Shown: positions 19,702 to 30,480, counted from the first letter of the stretch. The stretch is DNA of 64,000 nt from Nicoletella semolina (GCF_004345745.1 NZ_SLXJ01000001.1:1-64000), one strand, 5' to 3'. The notes: generated by a model not told the origin, from the sequence alone. Numbers and translations: made by a program.

Positions 19702-21102
19702 ATGTTATTAACCAAACCCGAATTACTTTCACCAGCAGGCTCACTAAAAAATATGCGTTATGCCTTTGCTTATGGGGCAGATGCTGTTTATGCTGGACAA
19801 CCTCGATATAGCTTGCGTGTACGCAATAATGAATTTAATCACGCCAATCTTAAAATTGGTATTGATGAAGCCCACGCACAAGGTAAAAAATTCTATGTCG
19901 TAGTCAATATTGCACCGCATAATTCTAAATTAAAAACCTTTATTAAAGATTTGGCGACTGTGGTTGAAATGAAGCCTGATGCATTGATTATGTCTGACCC
20001 TGGCTTGATTATGTTGGTGCGTGAGCATTTCCCTGAAATGGATATTCATCTTTCAGTACAAGCAAATGCTGTCAACTGGGCTACCGTCAAATTCTGGCAG
20101 CAAATGGGGCTAACAAGAGTCATTCTTTCTCGAGAATTATCCATTGATGAAATTGCTGAAATTCGTGAAAAAGTTCCTGAAATGGAATTGGAGATTTTCG
20201 TTCACGGTGCGTTATGTATGGCGTATTCTGGGCGTTGCTTATTGTCTGGTTATATTAATAAACGAGATCCTAATCAAGGCACTTGTACCAATGCTTGTCG
20301 TTGGGAATATAAAATGGAAGAAGGCACGACAGATGAGGTGGGTAATATTGTACCTGTAGGAAATATAGCCTCAAAAGAGGGTGTGCAAACATACCAGCCT
20401 GAAATTGATATAAAAACCGTTGAACCAACTCTTGGCGAAGGGCAAACTACAGATAAAGTCTTTCTTTATACAGAACCCAACCGTCCAAATGAACAAATGA
20501 GTGCTTTTGAAGATGAACACGGCACCTATTTTATGAATTCAAAAGATTTACGAGCGGTTCAGCACGTTGAAAAATTAGCACAAATTGGTGTGCATTCTTT
20601 GAAAATTGAAGGACGAACTAAGTCATTCTATTATTGTGCAAGAACCGCTCAAGTTTACCGTAAAGCGATAGATGATGCCGCTGCTGGTAAACCTTTTGAT
20701 GAAAGCCTACTGGACACTCTCGAAAGCCTTGCTCATAGAGGCTATACGGAAGGATTTTTACGTCGTCATACACACGATGAATACCAAAATTATGATTATG
20801 GATACTCTATCTCCGAGCGCCAACAGTTTGTTGGTGAATTTACAGGCAAACGTAATTCACAAGGAATGGCAGAGGTGGCGGTAAAAAATAAATTTTTGGT
20901 GGGAGATTCCGTTGAAATGATGACCCCAAAGGGAAATATTGTGTTCAAAATTGAACGTATGTTAAATCGGAAAAATGAATTGATTGAAGCTGGTTTGGGC
21001 GATGGACATTTTGTCTTCCTTGATGTGCCAAATGATATTAATTTGGACTATGCCTTATTAATGCGTAATCTATCGGCTGCAACGACTCGCAATCCGCATT
21101 AA
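19702..21102 (+). CDS. trhP: tRNA hydroxylation protein TrhP (YegQ), peptidase U32 family
   Basis: TrhP/YegQ is required for hydroxylation of wobble uridine (ho5U) in tRNA, with prephenate as hydroxyl source. The 466-residue protein matches YegQ over nearly its whole length: PELLSPAGSLKNMRYAFAYG at the start, VHGALCMAYSGRCLLSGY with clustered cysteines (C..C....C...C, as in U32 iron-sulfur proteins), and LKIEGRTKSFYYCARTAQVY. The middle (about residues 215-265) is more divergent. The ribosome binding site directly ahead of ATG is poor; a perfect GGAGGT lies 30 bases upstream (see findings). Confidence 0.93.
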   Translation: MLLTKPELLSPAGSLKNMRYAFAYGADAVYAGQPRYSLRVRNNEFNHANLKIGIDEAHAQGKKFYVVVNIAPHNSKLKTFIKDLATVVEMKPDALIMSDPGLIMLVREHFPEMDIHLSVQANAVNWATVKFWQQMGLTRVILSRELSIDEIAEIREKVPEMELEIFVHGALCMAYSGRCLLSGYINKRDPNQGTCTNACRWEYKMEEGTTDEVGNIVPVGNIASKEGVQTYQPEIDIKTVEPTLGEGQTTDKVFLYTEPNRPNEQMSAFEDEHGTYFMNSKDLRAVQHVEKLAQIGVHSLKIEGRTKSFYYCARTAQVYRKAIDDAAAGKPFDESLLDTLESLAHRGYTEGFLRRHTHDEYQNYDYGYSISERQQFVGEFTGKRNSQGMAEVAVKNKFLVGDSVEMMTPKGNIVFKIERMLNRKNELIEAGLGDGHFVFLDVPNDINLDYALLMRNLSAATTRNPH

Positions 21103-21136
21103 TAATTATTGAAAAAAGAAAAATTTAATATGCATA

Positions 21137-21167
21137 CAATAAAGCCTTATAATATAAGGCTTTATTG
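21137..21167. terminator. Hairpin terminator (trhP / YtfL-type gene)
   Basis: A perfect 14-bp stem CAATAAAGCCTTAT / ATAAGGCTTTATTG (21137-21150 and 21154-21167) with a 3-base loop lies between convergent genes. T-tracts are modest on both sides. Confidence 0.8.
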
Positions 21168-21184
21168 TAATTTATAGCATAGCA

Positions 21185-22471
21185 CTAAACCAAGTACAAT
21201 GAGACCATTAGCTGATCTATCTTAAAATTTTCGGTGTCGATGATTTCAAATTTGTACTTGTCATAGAGAACGAAATCCGTTTTTTTGGGGATTTTTCTTA
21301 ACATATACATCATAAACCCGCTGATAGTTTCATAATTTTCTTGGTTTGGGAATGCTTGAATATCCAATGCTCGCATTACATCTTCAAGGGGAGTTGTACC
21401 GTCAATTAACCAAGAGTTTTCATCTCTGCGTACGATTTGTTCTTCTTCATTAGAAACAAGTTCGCCCATTACGATACTCATTACATCATTGAGGGTAACA
21501 ATGCCAACTACTAAGGCGTATTCATTAATAATAACAGCAAAATCTTCTCCTGATGATTTGAATAATTCGAGTACTTCGTAGAGTGAGAGAGTGTCTGGAA
21601 TATATAATGCTTTGCGTAATACTCGGCTGTCAGTGAGAGAAACTTGTTGAGTTTGCAAATACAAGGTAAGTAAAGTATGTGATTCTACATAACCGATAAT
21701 TTTGTCAATTCCGCCATCTGCAATCACAACTTTTGAGTGCGAGTTTTGACTAAGAGTGTCTAATACTTGTTGTCGGGAAAATGATTTATCTAAAAAGACA
21801 ATATTCTCACGAGTAGTCATTGTTGATGTGACAGTGCGTTGTTGCATATCAAAAATATTCTCAATGAGATACTGTTCTTGGGTTTTAAGTACACCTGCCT
21901 CTGCACCTGCATCTACCATTGCAATAATATCTTCAGAGGTCATATTATCTTGACGAACAGTAGAAATGCCTAATAAACGAAAAAGCAAGTTGGCAATAAC
22001 ATCAAATAATACGACCAGTGGTTTAAATAAAAAGATATTGAATACAATGATATTGACCATTCTAATTGCAATTTTTTCAGGGTTTGCTATTGCTAAACGT
22101 TTGGGCATTAAATCGGCAAATAAAATAAAAGATATAGTAACAAAAGCAAAAGAGAGCCAAGAGGATAAGCTAGCAAGCCATTGAGCTTCGCTATATTGAC
22201 TTAAAAAATTAAATACATAGGGGGTAAGTGAGCCTTCACCAATCATTCCTCCTAAAATAGCCACCATATTTAAGCCAATTTGTACGACAGTGATAAATTG
22301 CCCTGGTTGCTCTTGTAATTCAAGCACTTTTTTCGCTTTTAAATTACCTTCACTGGCAAGACTTTGTAATTTTAACTTTCTAGCTCCAGCAAGGGAAATT
22401 TCGCCTGAGGAGATAATAGCACTGATGATAATCAGTAAAATAATAATTAGGATTGATTCAATAAGCCCCAT
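21185..22471 (-). CDS. CNNM/CorC-type membrane protein, YtfL (PaeA) family
   Basis: The protein has 428 residues: a DUF21 (CNNM) domain with about four membrane segments (residues 1-190), two CBS domains (about 200-330, including EDFAVIINEYALVVGIVTLNDV), and a C-terminal CorC/HlyC domain (NSWLIDGTTPLEDVMRAL, NYETISGFMMYML). It matches E. coli YtfL, now called PaeA and reported as a polyamine (cadaverine/putrescine) exporter; related proteins move Mg2+ or Co2+. ATG at 22471 is chosen over a TTG at 22480. Confidence 0.85.
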   Translation of the reverse strand: MGLIESILIIILLIIISAIISSGEISLAGARKLKLQSLASEGNLKAKKVLELQEQPGQFITVVQIGLNMVAILGGMIGEGSLTPYVFNFLSQYSEAQWLASLSSWLSFAFVTISFILFADLMPKRLAIANPEKIAIRMVNIIVFNIFLFKPLVVLFDVIANLLFRLLGISTVRQDNMTSEDIIAMVDAGAEAGVLKTQEQYLIENIFDMQQRTVTSTMTTRENIVFLDKSFSRQQVLDTLSQNSHSKVVIADGGIDKIIGYVESHTLLTLYLQTQQVSLTDSRVLRKALYIPDTLSLYEVLELFKSSGEDFAVIINEYALVVGIVTLNDVMSIVMGELVSNEEEQIVRRDENSWLIDGTTPLEDVMRALDIQAFPNQENYETISGFMMYMLRKIPKKTDFVLYDKYKFEIIDTENFKIDQLMVSLYLV

Positions 22472-22491
22472 AATATCCAATCTTTTTCATT

Positions 22492-22531
22492 AAAAAACCG
22501 CTTGTGTGATGAGAGATAACAGCAAGCGGTC
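22492..22531 (-). terminator. Terminator after miaB built from two inverted uptake signals
   Basis: On the minus strand ACCGCTTG (22530-22523) pairs with CAAGCGGT (22504-22497) and is followed by TTTTTTA. Both arms carry the uptake-signal core AAGCGGT. Confidence 0.75.
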
Positions 22532-22547
22532 TAATTAGGTGGAATTT

Positions 22548-23981
22548 TTACAAATTCACCACAAATTTTCCGACGCCAAGTTCATCTTCTTTGCGAGTGC
22601 GTTCAATAACACTTTGTGCAGATTCAATCGTACGCAATCCCATTTCATCTTCAGTTCGCACAACTTCACCACGCAAAGAATTTGTCCAGACATCAGTAAT
22701 TTTTATATCGACAAACTTGCCAATCATATCAGGCGAGCCTTTAAAATTAACGATACGGTTATTTTCCGTTCGTCCTGTTAGCTCCATTAAATCCCGTTTA
22801 GAAGGACCTTCCACTAATACTCGCTGCTCTGTGCCTAACATTGCTCGACTGAATTGCATTGCTTGATGGTTAATTCGCTGCTGTAGTCGGTATAAACGCT
22901 CTTTTTTCTCGTCTTCGCTTACATCATCAGGCAGATCAGCTGCAGGCGTACCTGGACGAGCTGAATAAATAAAACTAAAGCTCATATCAAAATTGACTTG
23001 TTCAATAACTTTCATCGTTTGTTCAAAATCAGCCGCCGTTTCCCCAGGGAAACCTACAATAAAGTCCGAACTGATTTGAATATCTGGACGCACAGCTCGC
23101 AATTTACGGATAATCGCTTTATACTCTAAGGCGGTATGGCTACGTTTCATCATAGTTAGCACCCTATCTGAACCGCTTTGAATCGGTAAATGCAGAAAAC
23201 TAACCAGCTCAGGCGTATCTCGATAAACCTCAATAATATCATCGGTAAATTCGATAGGGTGGCTTGTGGTATAACGTAGACGGTCAATACCATCAATCGC
23301 TGCGACAAGACGAAGTAATTCTGCAAAAGTACAAATATCACCATCAAATGTTGCACCACGGTAGGCATTCACATTTTGTCCAAGTAAATTAACTTCACGC
23401 ACACCTTGTGCCGCAAGTTGAGCAATTTCAAACAATACATCATCAACTGGACGGCTAACTTCTTCACCTCGAGTGTACGGCACAACGCAAAATGAACAAT
23501 ATTTGTTACACCCTTCCATAATTGATACGAATGCGGTTGGCCCTTCTGCTTTTGGCTCTGGCAGGCGATCAAACTTCTCAATTTCAGGAAAACTAATATC
23601 TACAATGGGGGAGTTACGGTCGCCTCGAATACGATTAATCATTTCGGGCAAACGGTGTAAAGTTTGCGGTCCGAATACAATATCAACAAAGGGTGCACGA
23701 TCACGGATATGCTCACCTTCTTGTGAAGCCACGCAGCCCCCCACGCCAATAATTAAATTTGGGTTCTCTTTTTTCCAATTTTTCCAACGCCCAAGTTGGG
23801 AAAATACTTTTTCTTGTGCCTTCTCACGAATGGAGCAAGTGTTAAGCAATAACACATCAGCCTCTTCTGGCGTTTCTGTCAATTCAAAACCGTGTGTAGC
23901 ATTGAGCAAATCTGCCATTTTTGATGAGTCATACTCATTCATTTGGCAGCCCCACGTCGTAATATGTAATTTCTGTGTCAT
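22548..23981 (-). CDS. miaB: tRNA-2-methylthio-N6-dimethylallyladenosine synthase
   Basis: This radical-SAM methylthiotransferase adds the 2-methylthio group to i6A37 in tRNAs reading U-starting codons. It has 477 residues (E. coli 474). The N-terminal UPF0004 domain carries cysteines at [19 protein letters not shown] and VGGCVASQ for one 4Fe-4S cluster. The radical-SAM domain has [17 protein letters not shown], with the CxxxCxxC motif. The C-terminal TRAM domain is complete. No strong ribosome binding site is visible before the ATG. Confidence 0.97.
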   Translation of the reverse strand: MTQKLHITTWGCQMNEYDSSKMADLLNATHGFELTETPEEADVLLLNTCSIREKAQEKVFSQLGRWKNWKKENPNLIIGVGGCVASQEGEHIRDRAPFVDIVFGPQTLHRLPEMINRIRGDRNSPIVDISFPEIEKFDRLPEPKAEGPTAFVSIMEGCNKYCSFCVVPYTRGEEVSRPVDDVLFEIAQLAAQGVREVNLLGQNVNAYRGATFDGDICTFAELLRLVAAIDGIDRLRYTTSHPIEFTDDIIEVYRDTPELVSFLHLPIQSGSDRVLTMMKRSHTALEYKAIIRKLRAVRPDIQISSDFIVGFPGETAADFEQTMKVIEQVNFDMSFSFIYSARPGTPAADLPDDVSEDEKKERLYRLQQRINHQAMQFSRAMLGTEQRVLVEGPSKRDLMELTGRTENNRIVNFKGSPDMIGKFVDIKITDVWTNSLRGEVVRTEDEMGLRTIESAQSVIERTRKEDELGVGKFVVNL

Positions 23982-24143
23982 AAAAATAATTTTCAGTGCT
24001 AATTAGAAAGGGTATAACGTGTTGTTTTCACGCAAAATTGGCGATATTTTACCTGTTTGAGGACAATCTGGCTATGATAAATTAGCCCCTCTGACAAAAT
24101 ATTGAACGAGACAAACCGCTCAAATCTTACGAAGATAAAATAC

Positions 24144-24176
24144 AAAAATCCGCATTGAGAGCATCAAATGCGGATT
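24144..24176 (-). terminator. Terminator after crr (end of pts operon)
   Basis: On the minus strand AATCCGCATT and AATGCGGATT form a 10-bp stem (24176-24167 / 24156-24147) followed by TTTG. Confidence 0.8.
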
Positions 24177-24193
24177 CATAGGATAAAAAATAA

Positions 24194-24697
24194 TTATTTT
24201 GTAACGGTTAAAATAACGCTTTCACCTTGAATTACTTCGCCTGTTAATTTTTGTAGGGTGCTAATCTCGTCCATATTAGAAATAACAACAGGTGTTAATA
24301 CTGATTTTGCTTTGCCTTCTAATAGAGGCAAGTCAAATTGAATAATGGGATCACCCACTTTGACGCTCTGTCCTTCTTCTGCTAAGCGAGAGAAACCTTC
24401 CCCTTTCAGTTCTACAGTATCGATACCAAAGTGGACGAATAACTCAACACCTTCATCAGATTCAATAGAAAATGCGTGGTTAGTTTCAAAAATTTTACCA
24501 ATAACACCATCAACTGGTGAAACAATTGTGTTACCTGCTGGACGAATTGCGATACCATCACCAACAATTTTTTCTGAAAATACAACATCTGGTACATCTT
24601 CAATATTAACTAATTCGCCAGAAAGCGGTGCATAAATTTTAATTTCTTTAATTGACGAATCTTTCTTACCGCCAAAAAGTTTACCAAAAATTCCCAT
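24194..24697 (-). CDS. crr: PTS system glucose-specific EIIA component
   Basis: EIIA-Glc is a phosphocarrier between HPr and sugar permeases and a main regulator of catabolite repression and inducer exclusion. The 167 residues include the active-site region ELFVHFGIDTVELKGEGF (phosphorylated His in VHFGID) and the other conserved His in TNHAFSI. AATGGAGATT precedes the ATG. It is the last gene of ptsH-ptsI-crr. Confidence 0.96.
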   Translation of the reverse strand: MGIFGKLFGGKKDSSIKEIKIYAPLSGELVNIEDVPDVVFSEKIVGDGIAIRPAGNTIVSPVDGVIGKIFETNHAFSIESDEGVELFVHFGIDTVELKGEGFSRLAEEGQSVKVGDPIIQFDLPLLEGKAKSVLTPVVISNMDEISTLQKLTGEVIQGESVILTVTK

Positions 24698-24744
24698 ATT
24701 TAATCTCCATTAATATAACTATGTTAACATAACTAAGTAAACAA

Positions 24745-24773
24745 AATTCTCGTATATATTCTATACGAGAATT
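24745..24773 (-). terminator. Intra-operon hairpin between ptsI and crr
   Basis: A perfect 12-bp stem AATTCTCGTATA / TATACGAGAATT (24745-24756 and 24762-24773) with a 5-base loop lies in the ptsI-crr gap. On the minus strand it is followed by TTTGTTTACT, so partial termination or RNA processing is plausible. Confidence 0.65.
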
Positions 24774-24801
24774 CTTACTTTGTATGTAACTAATTGTATA
24801 A

Positions 24802-26523
24802 CTAGTCTAATTTTTGATAGAAAGCTTCAACTAATTTCTCAATATCTGCTGCGGTTGGCTGTGCAAGAGCTTCGTCTGCCAATGCTTTTGCTTCTGAATA
24901 ATGAATATTGCGTACTAGCTTTTTAACGTGCGGCACAGAAATCGCACTCATACTAAATTCATCAAGCCCCATACCGAGCAACAAGGCTGTTGCTCTAACA
25001 TCACCCGCTAACTCACCACACATTCCCGTCCATTTACCTTCAGCGTGCGATGCATCAATGACTTGCTTAATTAAATTTAGCACTGATGGCGTAAGTGGGT
25101 TGTACAGATGAGCAATAATTTCATTACCTCTATCCACGGCTAAGGTATATTGAGTTAAATCGTTCGTACCAATACTGAAGAAATCCACTTCCTTAGCAAG
25201 ATGATAAGCATTAACCGCTGCAGATGGCGTTTCAACCATGACTCCTACTTGAATATTTTCATCAAATGCTTTACCTTCCTGACGAAGTTGCTCTTTTAAT
25301 TCAGCGATAATGGCTTTAAGTTCACGAATTTCCTCAACAGAAATAATCATTGGGAACATCACTGCGAGTTTACCAAACGACGAAGCACGCAACACAGCAC
25401 GCAATTGAGTGTCTAAAATTTCACGGCGAACGAGTCCGATACGCACCGCACGCCAACCTAGGAATGGGTTCATCTCTTTTGGCAAATCAAGGTAAGGTAG
25501 TTCTTTATCACCGCCAATGTCCATTGTACGAAGTATCACAAGTTTACCGTTCATTGCTTCTACAACTTCTTTATAGGCTTGGAACTGCTCTTCTTCTGTT
25601 GGCAAGCGATCTCTATCCATAAACAGGAATTCTGTACGGTATAAACCAACACCTTCGCCACCATTACGATGTACCCCCTCCACATCACGGATAGTACCGA
25701 TATTGCCAACAACTTCAATACGATGCCCATCTAATGTTTCTGCTGGAAGATCTTTTAACTTCGCAAGCTCGGCTTTTTCTGCGGCCTCTTTTTCTTGCTG
25801 AGTCTTGAATTTTTCGATCTGCTCTGACGATGGGTTAAGATGTATTTCATTATTTGTTGCATCTAGAATCAACAAATCGCCACTATTGACTAATTTGGTA
25901 ATATTATTTGTTCCGACAATCGCAGGTAACTCAAGTGAACGAGCCATAATTGATGTATGAGACGTACGACCACCAATATCTGTAATAAAACCGAGCACTT
26001 TATTGAGATTCAGTTGGGCAGTTTCTGATGGAGTAAGGTCATAGGCGATCAAAATTGATTCTTCTTGAATATCACCTAAATCAATAATGTTCATACCCAA
26101 AATATTGCGTAAAAGACGATTACCAATATCTAATAAATCGCCTGCACGTTCTCTCAGATATTCATCATCAATCTCTGCCAGCATTGACGCTTGCATATTG
26201 ATTACCTTGCTTGTTGCTACGTCTGCAGTTACAAGGTTTTCTTCAATGTAACTAAAAATTTCTTCTTCTAATTCTTCATCTTCAAGGATCATCAAATGTC
26301 CTTCAAAAATGGCTTCTTTTTCTTCTCCGAGAGTACGTCTCGCTTTCTCTTTGATTGCAGTTAATTGTGCGGCAGCTTTGGTTCGACCTGCAAAAAATTT
26401 GTCTTTTTCAGTTTGAATTTGGTCTTTTGTAATTTTTTGCTCGTTAAGAACGATAGGTTCTTCTTTTAACACGAGGGCTTTACCAAAAACAACACCGGGA
26501 GAGGCTGCAATACCAGTAATCAT
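24802..26523 (-). CDS. ptsI: PTS enzyme I (phosphoenolpyruvate-protein phosphotransferase)
   Basis: Enzyme I takes phosphate from phosphoenolpyruvate and passes it to HPr. The 573-residue protein (E. coli 575) has the active-site His segment [21 protein letters not shown] at about residue 189, the PEP-binding barrel with [10 protein letters not shown] and [19 protein letters not shown], and the conserved cysteine in [24 protein letters not shown] precedes the ATG. Confidence 0.97.
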   Translation of the reverse strand: MITGIAASPGVVFGKALVLKEEPIVLNEQKITKDQIQTEKDKFFAGRTKAAAQLTAIKEKARRTLGEEKEAIFEGHLMILEDEELEEEIFSYIEENLVTADVATSKVINMQASMLAEIDDEYLRERAGDLLDIGNRLLRNILGMNIIDLGDIQEESILIAYDLTPSETAQLNLNKVLGFITDIGGRTSHTSIMARSLELPAIVGTNNITKLVNSGDLLILDATNNEIHLNPSSEQIEKFKTQQEKEAAEKAELAKLKDLPAETLDGHRIEVVGNIGTIRDVEGVHRNGGEGVGLYRTEFLFMDRDRLPTEEEQFQAYKEVVEAMNGKLVILRTMDIGGDKELPYLDLPKEMNPFLGWRAVRIGLVRREILDTQLRAVLRASSFGKLAVMFPMIISVEEIRELKAIIAELKEQLRQEGKAFDENIQVGVMVETPSAAVNAYHLAKEVDFFSIGTNDLTQYTLAVDRGNEIIAHLYNPLTPSVLNLIKQVIDASHAEGKWTGMCGELAGDVRATALLLGMGLDEFSMSAISVPHVKKLVRNIHYSEAKALADEALAQPTAADIEKLVEAFYQKLD

Positions 26524-26581
26524 AATGACTCCTTGGTTTAAAATTGTATAGATTATGCTAAATACTAGACTAATAACACAA

Positions 26582-26617
26582 AACGACTTTACCGTTTTAG
26601 TTTGCGGTAAAGTCGTT
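26582..26617 (-). terminator. Intra-operon hairpin between ptsH and ptsI
   Basis: A 13-bp perfect stem AACGACTTTACCG / CGGTAAAGTCGTT (26582-26594 and 26605-26617) with a 10-base loop lies just after ptsH. On the minus strand it is followed by TTTTGTGTTATT, so it could be a partial terminator that makes ptsH more abundant than ptsI. Confidence 0.7.
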
Positions 26618-26632
26618 ACAAGAATGGAGAGG

Positions 26633-26890
26633 TTATTCTAAAGTAGGGATTAAATCTACTAAGAAATCAACTGCTTTTTGCTCATCTTCACCTTCAGCGG
26701 AGATAGTAATAACAGTACCTTGTGTTAAACCGAGGGTTTGTAGTTTAAATAAACTTTTTGCACTGGCACTTTTACCGCCTGAAGTAACTGTAACATCAGA
26801 TGCAAAGCCTTTTGCTGCTTTTACAAATTCAGCAGCTGGGCGAGTATGTAAACCATTTGGGGCAGTAATTGTAACATCTTTCGAATACAT
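26633..26890 (-). CDS. ptsH: Phosphocarrier protein HPr
   Basis: HPr carries phosphate from enzyme I to the sugar EIIA components. It has 85 residues. The active-site His lies in [17 protein letters not shown] (His15), and the regulatory-region sequence [13 protein letters not shown] follows. AAAGAGGAATC precedes the ATG. It is the first gene of ptsHI-crr; the 253-bp gap upstream (26891-27143) should hold its promoter, but I see no complete CRP site there. Confidence 0.97.
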   Translation of the reverse strand: MYSKDVTITAPNGLHTRPAAEFVKAAKGFASDVTVTSGGKSASAKSLFKLQTLGLTQGTVITISAEGEDEQKAVDFLVDLIPTLE

Positions 26891-27143
26891 AATGATTCCT
26901 CTTTAAAATCAAATAGTTAAAAAAATCTTTGAACTAAACGTCATTAAAAATAACAAAACGGGGCGTACTTTACTACAAAATTGACAGAAATACACCATAA
27001 AAACAAATCGGATTTCTTGATATTTCACATAAATTGTCAAAAAACAGGTAATTTTCTTTGTTTAATCAACGAGTGTTTAAATTGTAATATTCTGCTAATA
27101 TCCTACCGCTTGTTATCCAAAATCATTTACGAATCCTGCAAAA

Positions 27144-28724
27144 ATGTATAATAAATTAACAAAATATACCGCTTGGACGCTTTATTTTTTGATCATTGCT
27201 CTTTATGGGTTTAGCTTTTGGGCATTATTTAATCAAAATAGCGAACCAACCTTTTGGTCTTGGCTTGATATTTTCCCCATTCTTGGTTACAGCCTTTTAC
27301 AAGCAGGACTTTCCGCTCTCTTATCTGTTATTTTAGGCATTTTACTCGCTCGCAGCTTCTTCTATTTGCATTTTAAAGGAAAGCATTTTCTATACAAAAT
27401 TATCTCTTTTATGTGGGCATTGCCTTCTTTGGTAGTAATTTTTGCCATTATTGGCGTATTTGGGTATTCGGGCTGGCTTGCTCAACTTTTAACTTATGTT
27501 GAAATATCGTGGCAGCCATCAATTTATGGTTTACAAGGTATTTTACTTGCCCATCTCTTTTTTAATATGCCACTCGTTACCAAATACTGTTTAGAAGGAC
27601 TAACACTTATTCCAGCCAGCCACCACAAATTAGCCGCTCAACTGAACTTGCAAGGCTGGCATTATTTTCGTGTGGTTGAATTACCCAGTTTAAAACGTGT
27701 TCTACCATACAGCTTTTTAAATGTGTTTCTGATCTGCTTCACCAGTTTTCCGATTGTGCTAATGCTAGGAGGCGGACCGAAATACAGCACATTGGAAGTT
27801 GCGATTTATCAAGCGGTCAGTTTTGAGTTTGATTTTGCAAAAGCAGTGATATTGATTATGGTACAACTCGCAGTCGGCTTATTATTACAATTCTGCTTTG
27901 ATCTCTCCACGCATCACGCATTTTCAGTCAGCACCTCAATAACTAACCTTTCCACTACTTGGAAGCCATTACCACAAAAATATGCTAAAAGAGGGCTACT
28001 CGCCATTCTGCTTTTACTCAGCACCTTTATTCTTGCTCCATTGTTGAACATTATTTGGCAAGGTATCAGCGTGCCAAACTTAAGCGAAAAAATTTTAAGT
28101 CCAACCCTATGGTCTGCCACTTTTTACTCAATTATTTTAAGCTTAATCGCCTCTGTGAGCGTCATCATCCTTGCTTATTTCATAGCCTTAGAGACACGCA
28201 AATTAGCCTACCGCCAACACAAAATTCGCCAATATATTTTGGCAGGCGTTACAACCTACCCTCTCATTTTGCCAATTTTCCTACTTGCTGTTGGGTTATT
28301 TTTGTTATTTATTGATATTCATTTAACTCACTTTCACCTGTTACTACTTGTAGGCATTTGCAACGGATTAACCTTGCTTCCTTATATTTATCGATTGATC
28401 TTTAGTGCAATGTGGCAAGCCTTTGTAGCACACGATAAATTAGCCCAAAGCCTCGGTTTAAATGGTATACGACGATGGTGGATTGTAGAACGACCTTATT
28501 TATGGCGACCGCTACGAAATGCATTTGCCTTGGCAATGTCTGCTAGCCTCGGCAGCTTTGCTGTCATCGCCTTTTTCGGCAGCCCTGATTTCAGCACCTT
28601 GCCCTACTTACTTTACCAACAACTTGGTAGTTACCGAATGGACGAAGCAGCAGTGAGTGCATTATGGCTAATGCTGCTGGCTTTACTCCCTTTTCTCTTT
28701 ATTGAACAGCAGGAGAATAAATGA
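27144..28724 (+). CDS. thiP: Thiamine/thiamine-pyrophosphate ABC transporter permease ThiP
   Basis: This inner-membrane permease has two fused binding-protein-dependent-transport domains and about 12 membrane segments. The 526 residues compare with 536 in E. coli ThiP. Family landmarks include [35 protein letters not shown] (first EAA loop), [17 protein letters not shown] (second EAA loop) and [21 protein letters not shown]. The stop overlaps the thiQ start. The gene for the binding protein, thiB, which normally precedes thiP, is absent here, and no TPP riboswitch is seen upstream. Confidence 0.93.
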   Translation: MYNKLTKYTAWTLYFLIIALYGFSFWALFNQNSEPTFWSWLDIFPILGYSLLQAGLSALLSVILGILLARSFFYLHFKGKHFLYKIISFMWALPSLVVIFAIIGVFGYSGWLAQLLTYVEISWQPSIYGLQGILLAHLFFNMPLVTKYCLEGLTLIPASHHKLAAQLNLQGWHYFRVVELPSLKRVLPYSFLNVFLICFTSFPIVLMLGGGPKYSTLEVAIYQAVSFEFDFAKAVILIMVQLAVGLLLQFCFDLSTHHAFSVSTSITNLSTTWKPLPQKYAKRGLLAILLLLSTFILAPLLNIIWQGISVPNLSEKILSPTLWSATFYSIILSLIASVSVIILAYFIALETRKLAYRQHKIRQYILAGVTTYPLILPIFLLAVGLFLLFIDIHLTHFHLLLLVGICNGLTLLPYIYRLIFSAMWQAFVAHDKLAQSLGLNGIRRWWIVERPYLWRPLRNAFALAMSASLGSFAVIAFFGSPDFSTLPYLLYQQLGSYRMDEAAVSALWLMLLALLPFLFIEQQENK

Positions 28725-29353
28725 TGATTACACTTGATCTTGAGTTTAACTACCCTGAAATGCCGATGCACTTTGCTCTTGATATTCAGCAAGGTGAGCG
28801 AATTGCGATACTAGGTGAAAGCGGTGCAGGAAAAAGCACATTACTCAACTTAATTGCAGGCTTTGAACGTGTTAATCGTGGTAAGTTGATCTTAAATGGC
28901 GAAAATCATCTTCACAGCGACCCCGCTAGTCGCCCTGTCTCAATGTTATTTCAGGACAACAATTTATTCCCTCATTTAACAGTTGCTCAAAATATTGGAT
29001 TAGCCCTGACCCCCTCGCTGCGACTATCTCAAACACAGCAACAAACCGTAAAAGAAATCGCAGAGCAAATGGGGCTTGGTTCATTCTTAGCTCGTCGTTC
29101 AGACTTATTATCTGGCGGACAAAAACAACGTGTTGCACTCGCTCGTACGCTTTTGCGAGACAAGCCTATCTTATTGCTGGACGAACCTTTTTCTGCACTC
29201 GACCCACAACGCCGCCAAGAATTACAACAACTCGTTGCAGGACTGTGTCTAAGCAAAAAGCTGACACTATTAATGGTTACTCACCAATTTACTGAAACAC
29301 AATCACTCTTTACCCGCTCAATAAAAATAAAACAAGGTAAAATTTTGGAGTAG
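28721..29353 (+). CDS. thiQ: Thiamine ABC transporter ATP-binding protein ThiQ
   Basis: The 210-residue ATPase of the thiamine importer has Walker [11 protein letters not shown]-loop [13 protein letters not shown], signature [13 protein letters not shown], Walker [13 protein letters not shown] and H-loop MVTHQ; all catalytic residues are intact. The ATG overlaps the thiP stop (ATGA) and AGGAG precedes it, so the two are translationally coupled. It is convergent with trpD. Confidence 0.95.
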   Translation: MMITLDLEFNYPEMPMHFALDIQQGERIAILGESGAGKSTLLNLIAGFERVNRGKLILNGENHLHSDPASRPVSMLFQDNNLFPHLTVAQNIGLALTPSLRLSQTQQQTVKEIAEQMGLGSFLARRSDLLSGGQKQRVALARTLLRDKPILLLDEPFSALDPQRRQELQQLVAGLCLSKKLTLLMVTHQFTETQSLFTRSIKIKQGKILE

Positions 29354-29412
29354 TTGGAGTAAATGAAAGCTCCCTCTCCACCCAATAGAGGAAAGGAAGA
29401 GTATAAATAAAA

Positions 29413-30480
29413 TTATCGGTTGAAACGTGATAATTGTACTAAAGTTTGAAATGCTTTATCGGTAGTAAGCAATGCTTTTACTCTCTTTGCATTTGCTTTT
29501 AAATCCGATTCTCCAAAGATTCGCATTAGCATTGCAACATTCGCTGCCACAGCGTCAATATGTGCCATCTCGCCTTTACCTTGTAATAAAGCGGTCAGTT
29601 TTGCAGCATTTTCTGCAGGTTCTCCGCCTTTTAGTGCATCAAGAGAATGTGTTTCAATCCCAAAATCTGCAGGCGTTACCGTAAAGTAATCAATGTTGCC
29701 ATTTTTGATCTCTGCAACTTTGGTTTCACCATGTACAGCAACCTCATCAAGCCCTGCACCGTGTACCACAATAGTATGTTCAAAATGTAATGCTTTCACA
29801 GTTTCGGCATAAACACGGATTAATTCAGGCGAATAAACTCCCAATAATTGACGCTTAGCATTCGCAGGATTGACAAGCGGACCTAAGATATTAAATAGCG
29901 TGCGAGTTTTAAGTGCTTGACGGACAGGGGCGGCATATTTGAAACCTTGGTGATAATTGGGCGCAAACAGGAAACAAAGATTGATCGCATCTAATGCTTG
30001 GCGAGCCACTTCAGCAGGCATATTAACATTAATGTTAAGGGCAGACAGTACATCACTTGCCCCTGTTTTACTTGATACGCTACGACTGCCGTGCTTTGCA
30101 ATTTTATAACCCAAAGTTGCAGCAACAATAGCACTAGCGGTAGAAATATTAATAGTATGATGACCATCGCCCCCAGTCCCTACAATGTCTGCAAACGCAT
30201 AACTTGGGGTTGGAAAGGGCTGGGCATTTTTTAATGCGGCCGTTACTGCCCCTGATATCTCTTCAACCGTTTCACCACGCAATTTTAAAGCAATAAGTGC
30301 TGCGGCTAATTGTTCATTAGAGAGTTTACCTTGCACAATTTTCTCAAAGAAAAAATGGCTTTCCGCAACATTTAATATCTGCTTATTAAAGAGCTTTTCC
30401 AAAATGTCATCAAGCTGAAAAGTATCGTGCTGCGTATTATTAGAAAGCGTATTGCTAAACTGTGGAGTATTGGTTTGCAT
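29413..30480 (-). CDS. trpD: Anthranilate phosphoribosyltransferase
   Basis: This enzyme attaches phosphoribosyl to anthranilate in tryptophan synthesis. It is a stand-alone 355-residue protein, not fused to TrpG as in E. coli. Motifs: [35 protein letters not shown], and [25 protein letters not shown] precedes ATG 30480; an open upstream extension to 30528 lacks these features. The N-terminus is about 20 residues longer than usual. No other trp gene is in the window, so trpD is detached from the rest of the pathway. Confidence 0.94.
   Translation of the reverse strand: MQTNTPQFSNTLSNNTQHDTFQLDDILEKLFNKQILNVAESHFFFEKIVQGKLSNEQLAAALIALKLRGETVEEISGAVTAALKNAQPFPTPSYAFADIVGTGGDGHHTINISTASAIVAATLGYKIAKHGSRSVSSKTGASDVLSALNINVNMPAEVARQALDAINLCFLFAPNYHQGFKYAAPVRQALKTRTLFNILGPLVNPANAKRQLLGVYSPELIRVYAETVKALHFEHTIVVHGAGLDEVAVHGETKVAEIKNGNIDYFTVTPADFGIETHSLDALKGGEPAENAAKLTALLQGKGEMAHIDAVAANVAMLMRIFGESDLKANAKRVKALLTTDKAFQTLVQLSRFNR

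Noticed and set aside
26891-27143. TPP riboswitch upstream of thiP, suggested by ACGGGGCG near 26959
   Set aside because: The CTGAGA and CCTGATCTGGATAATGCC-type conserved blocks are absent.
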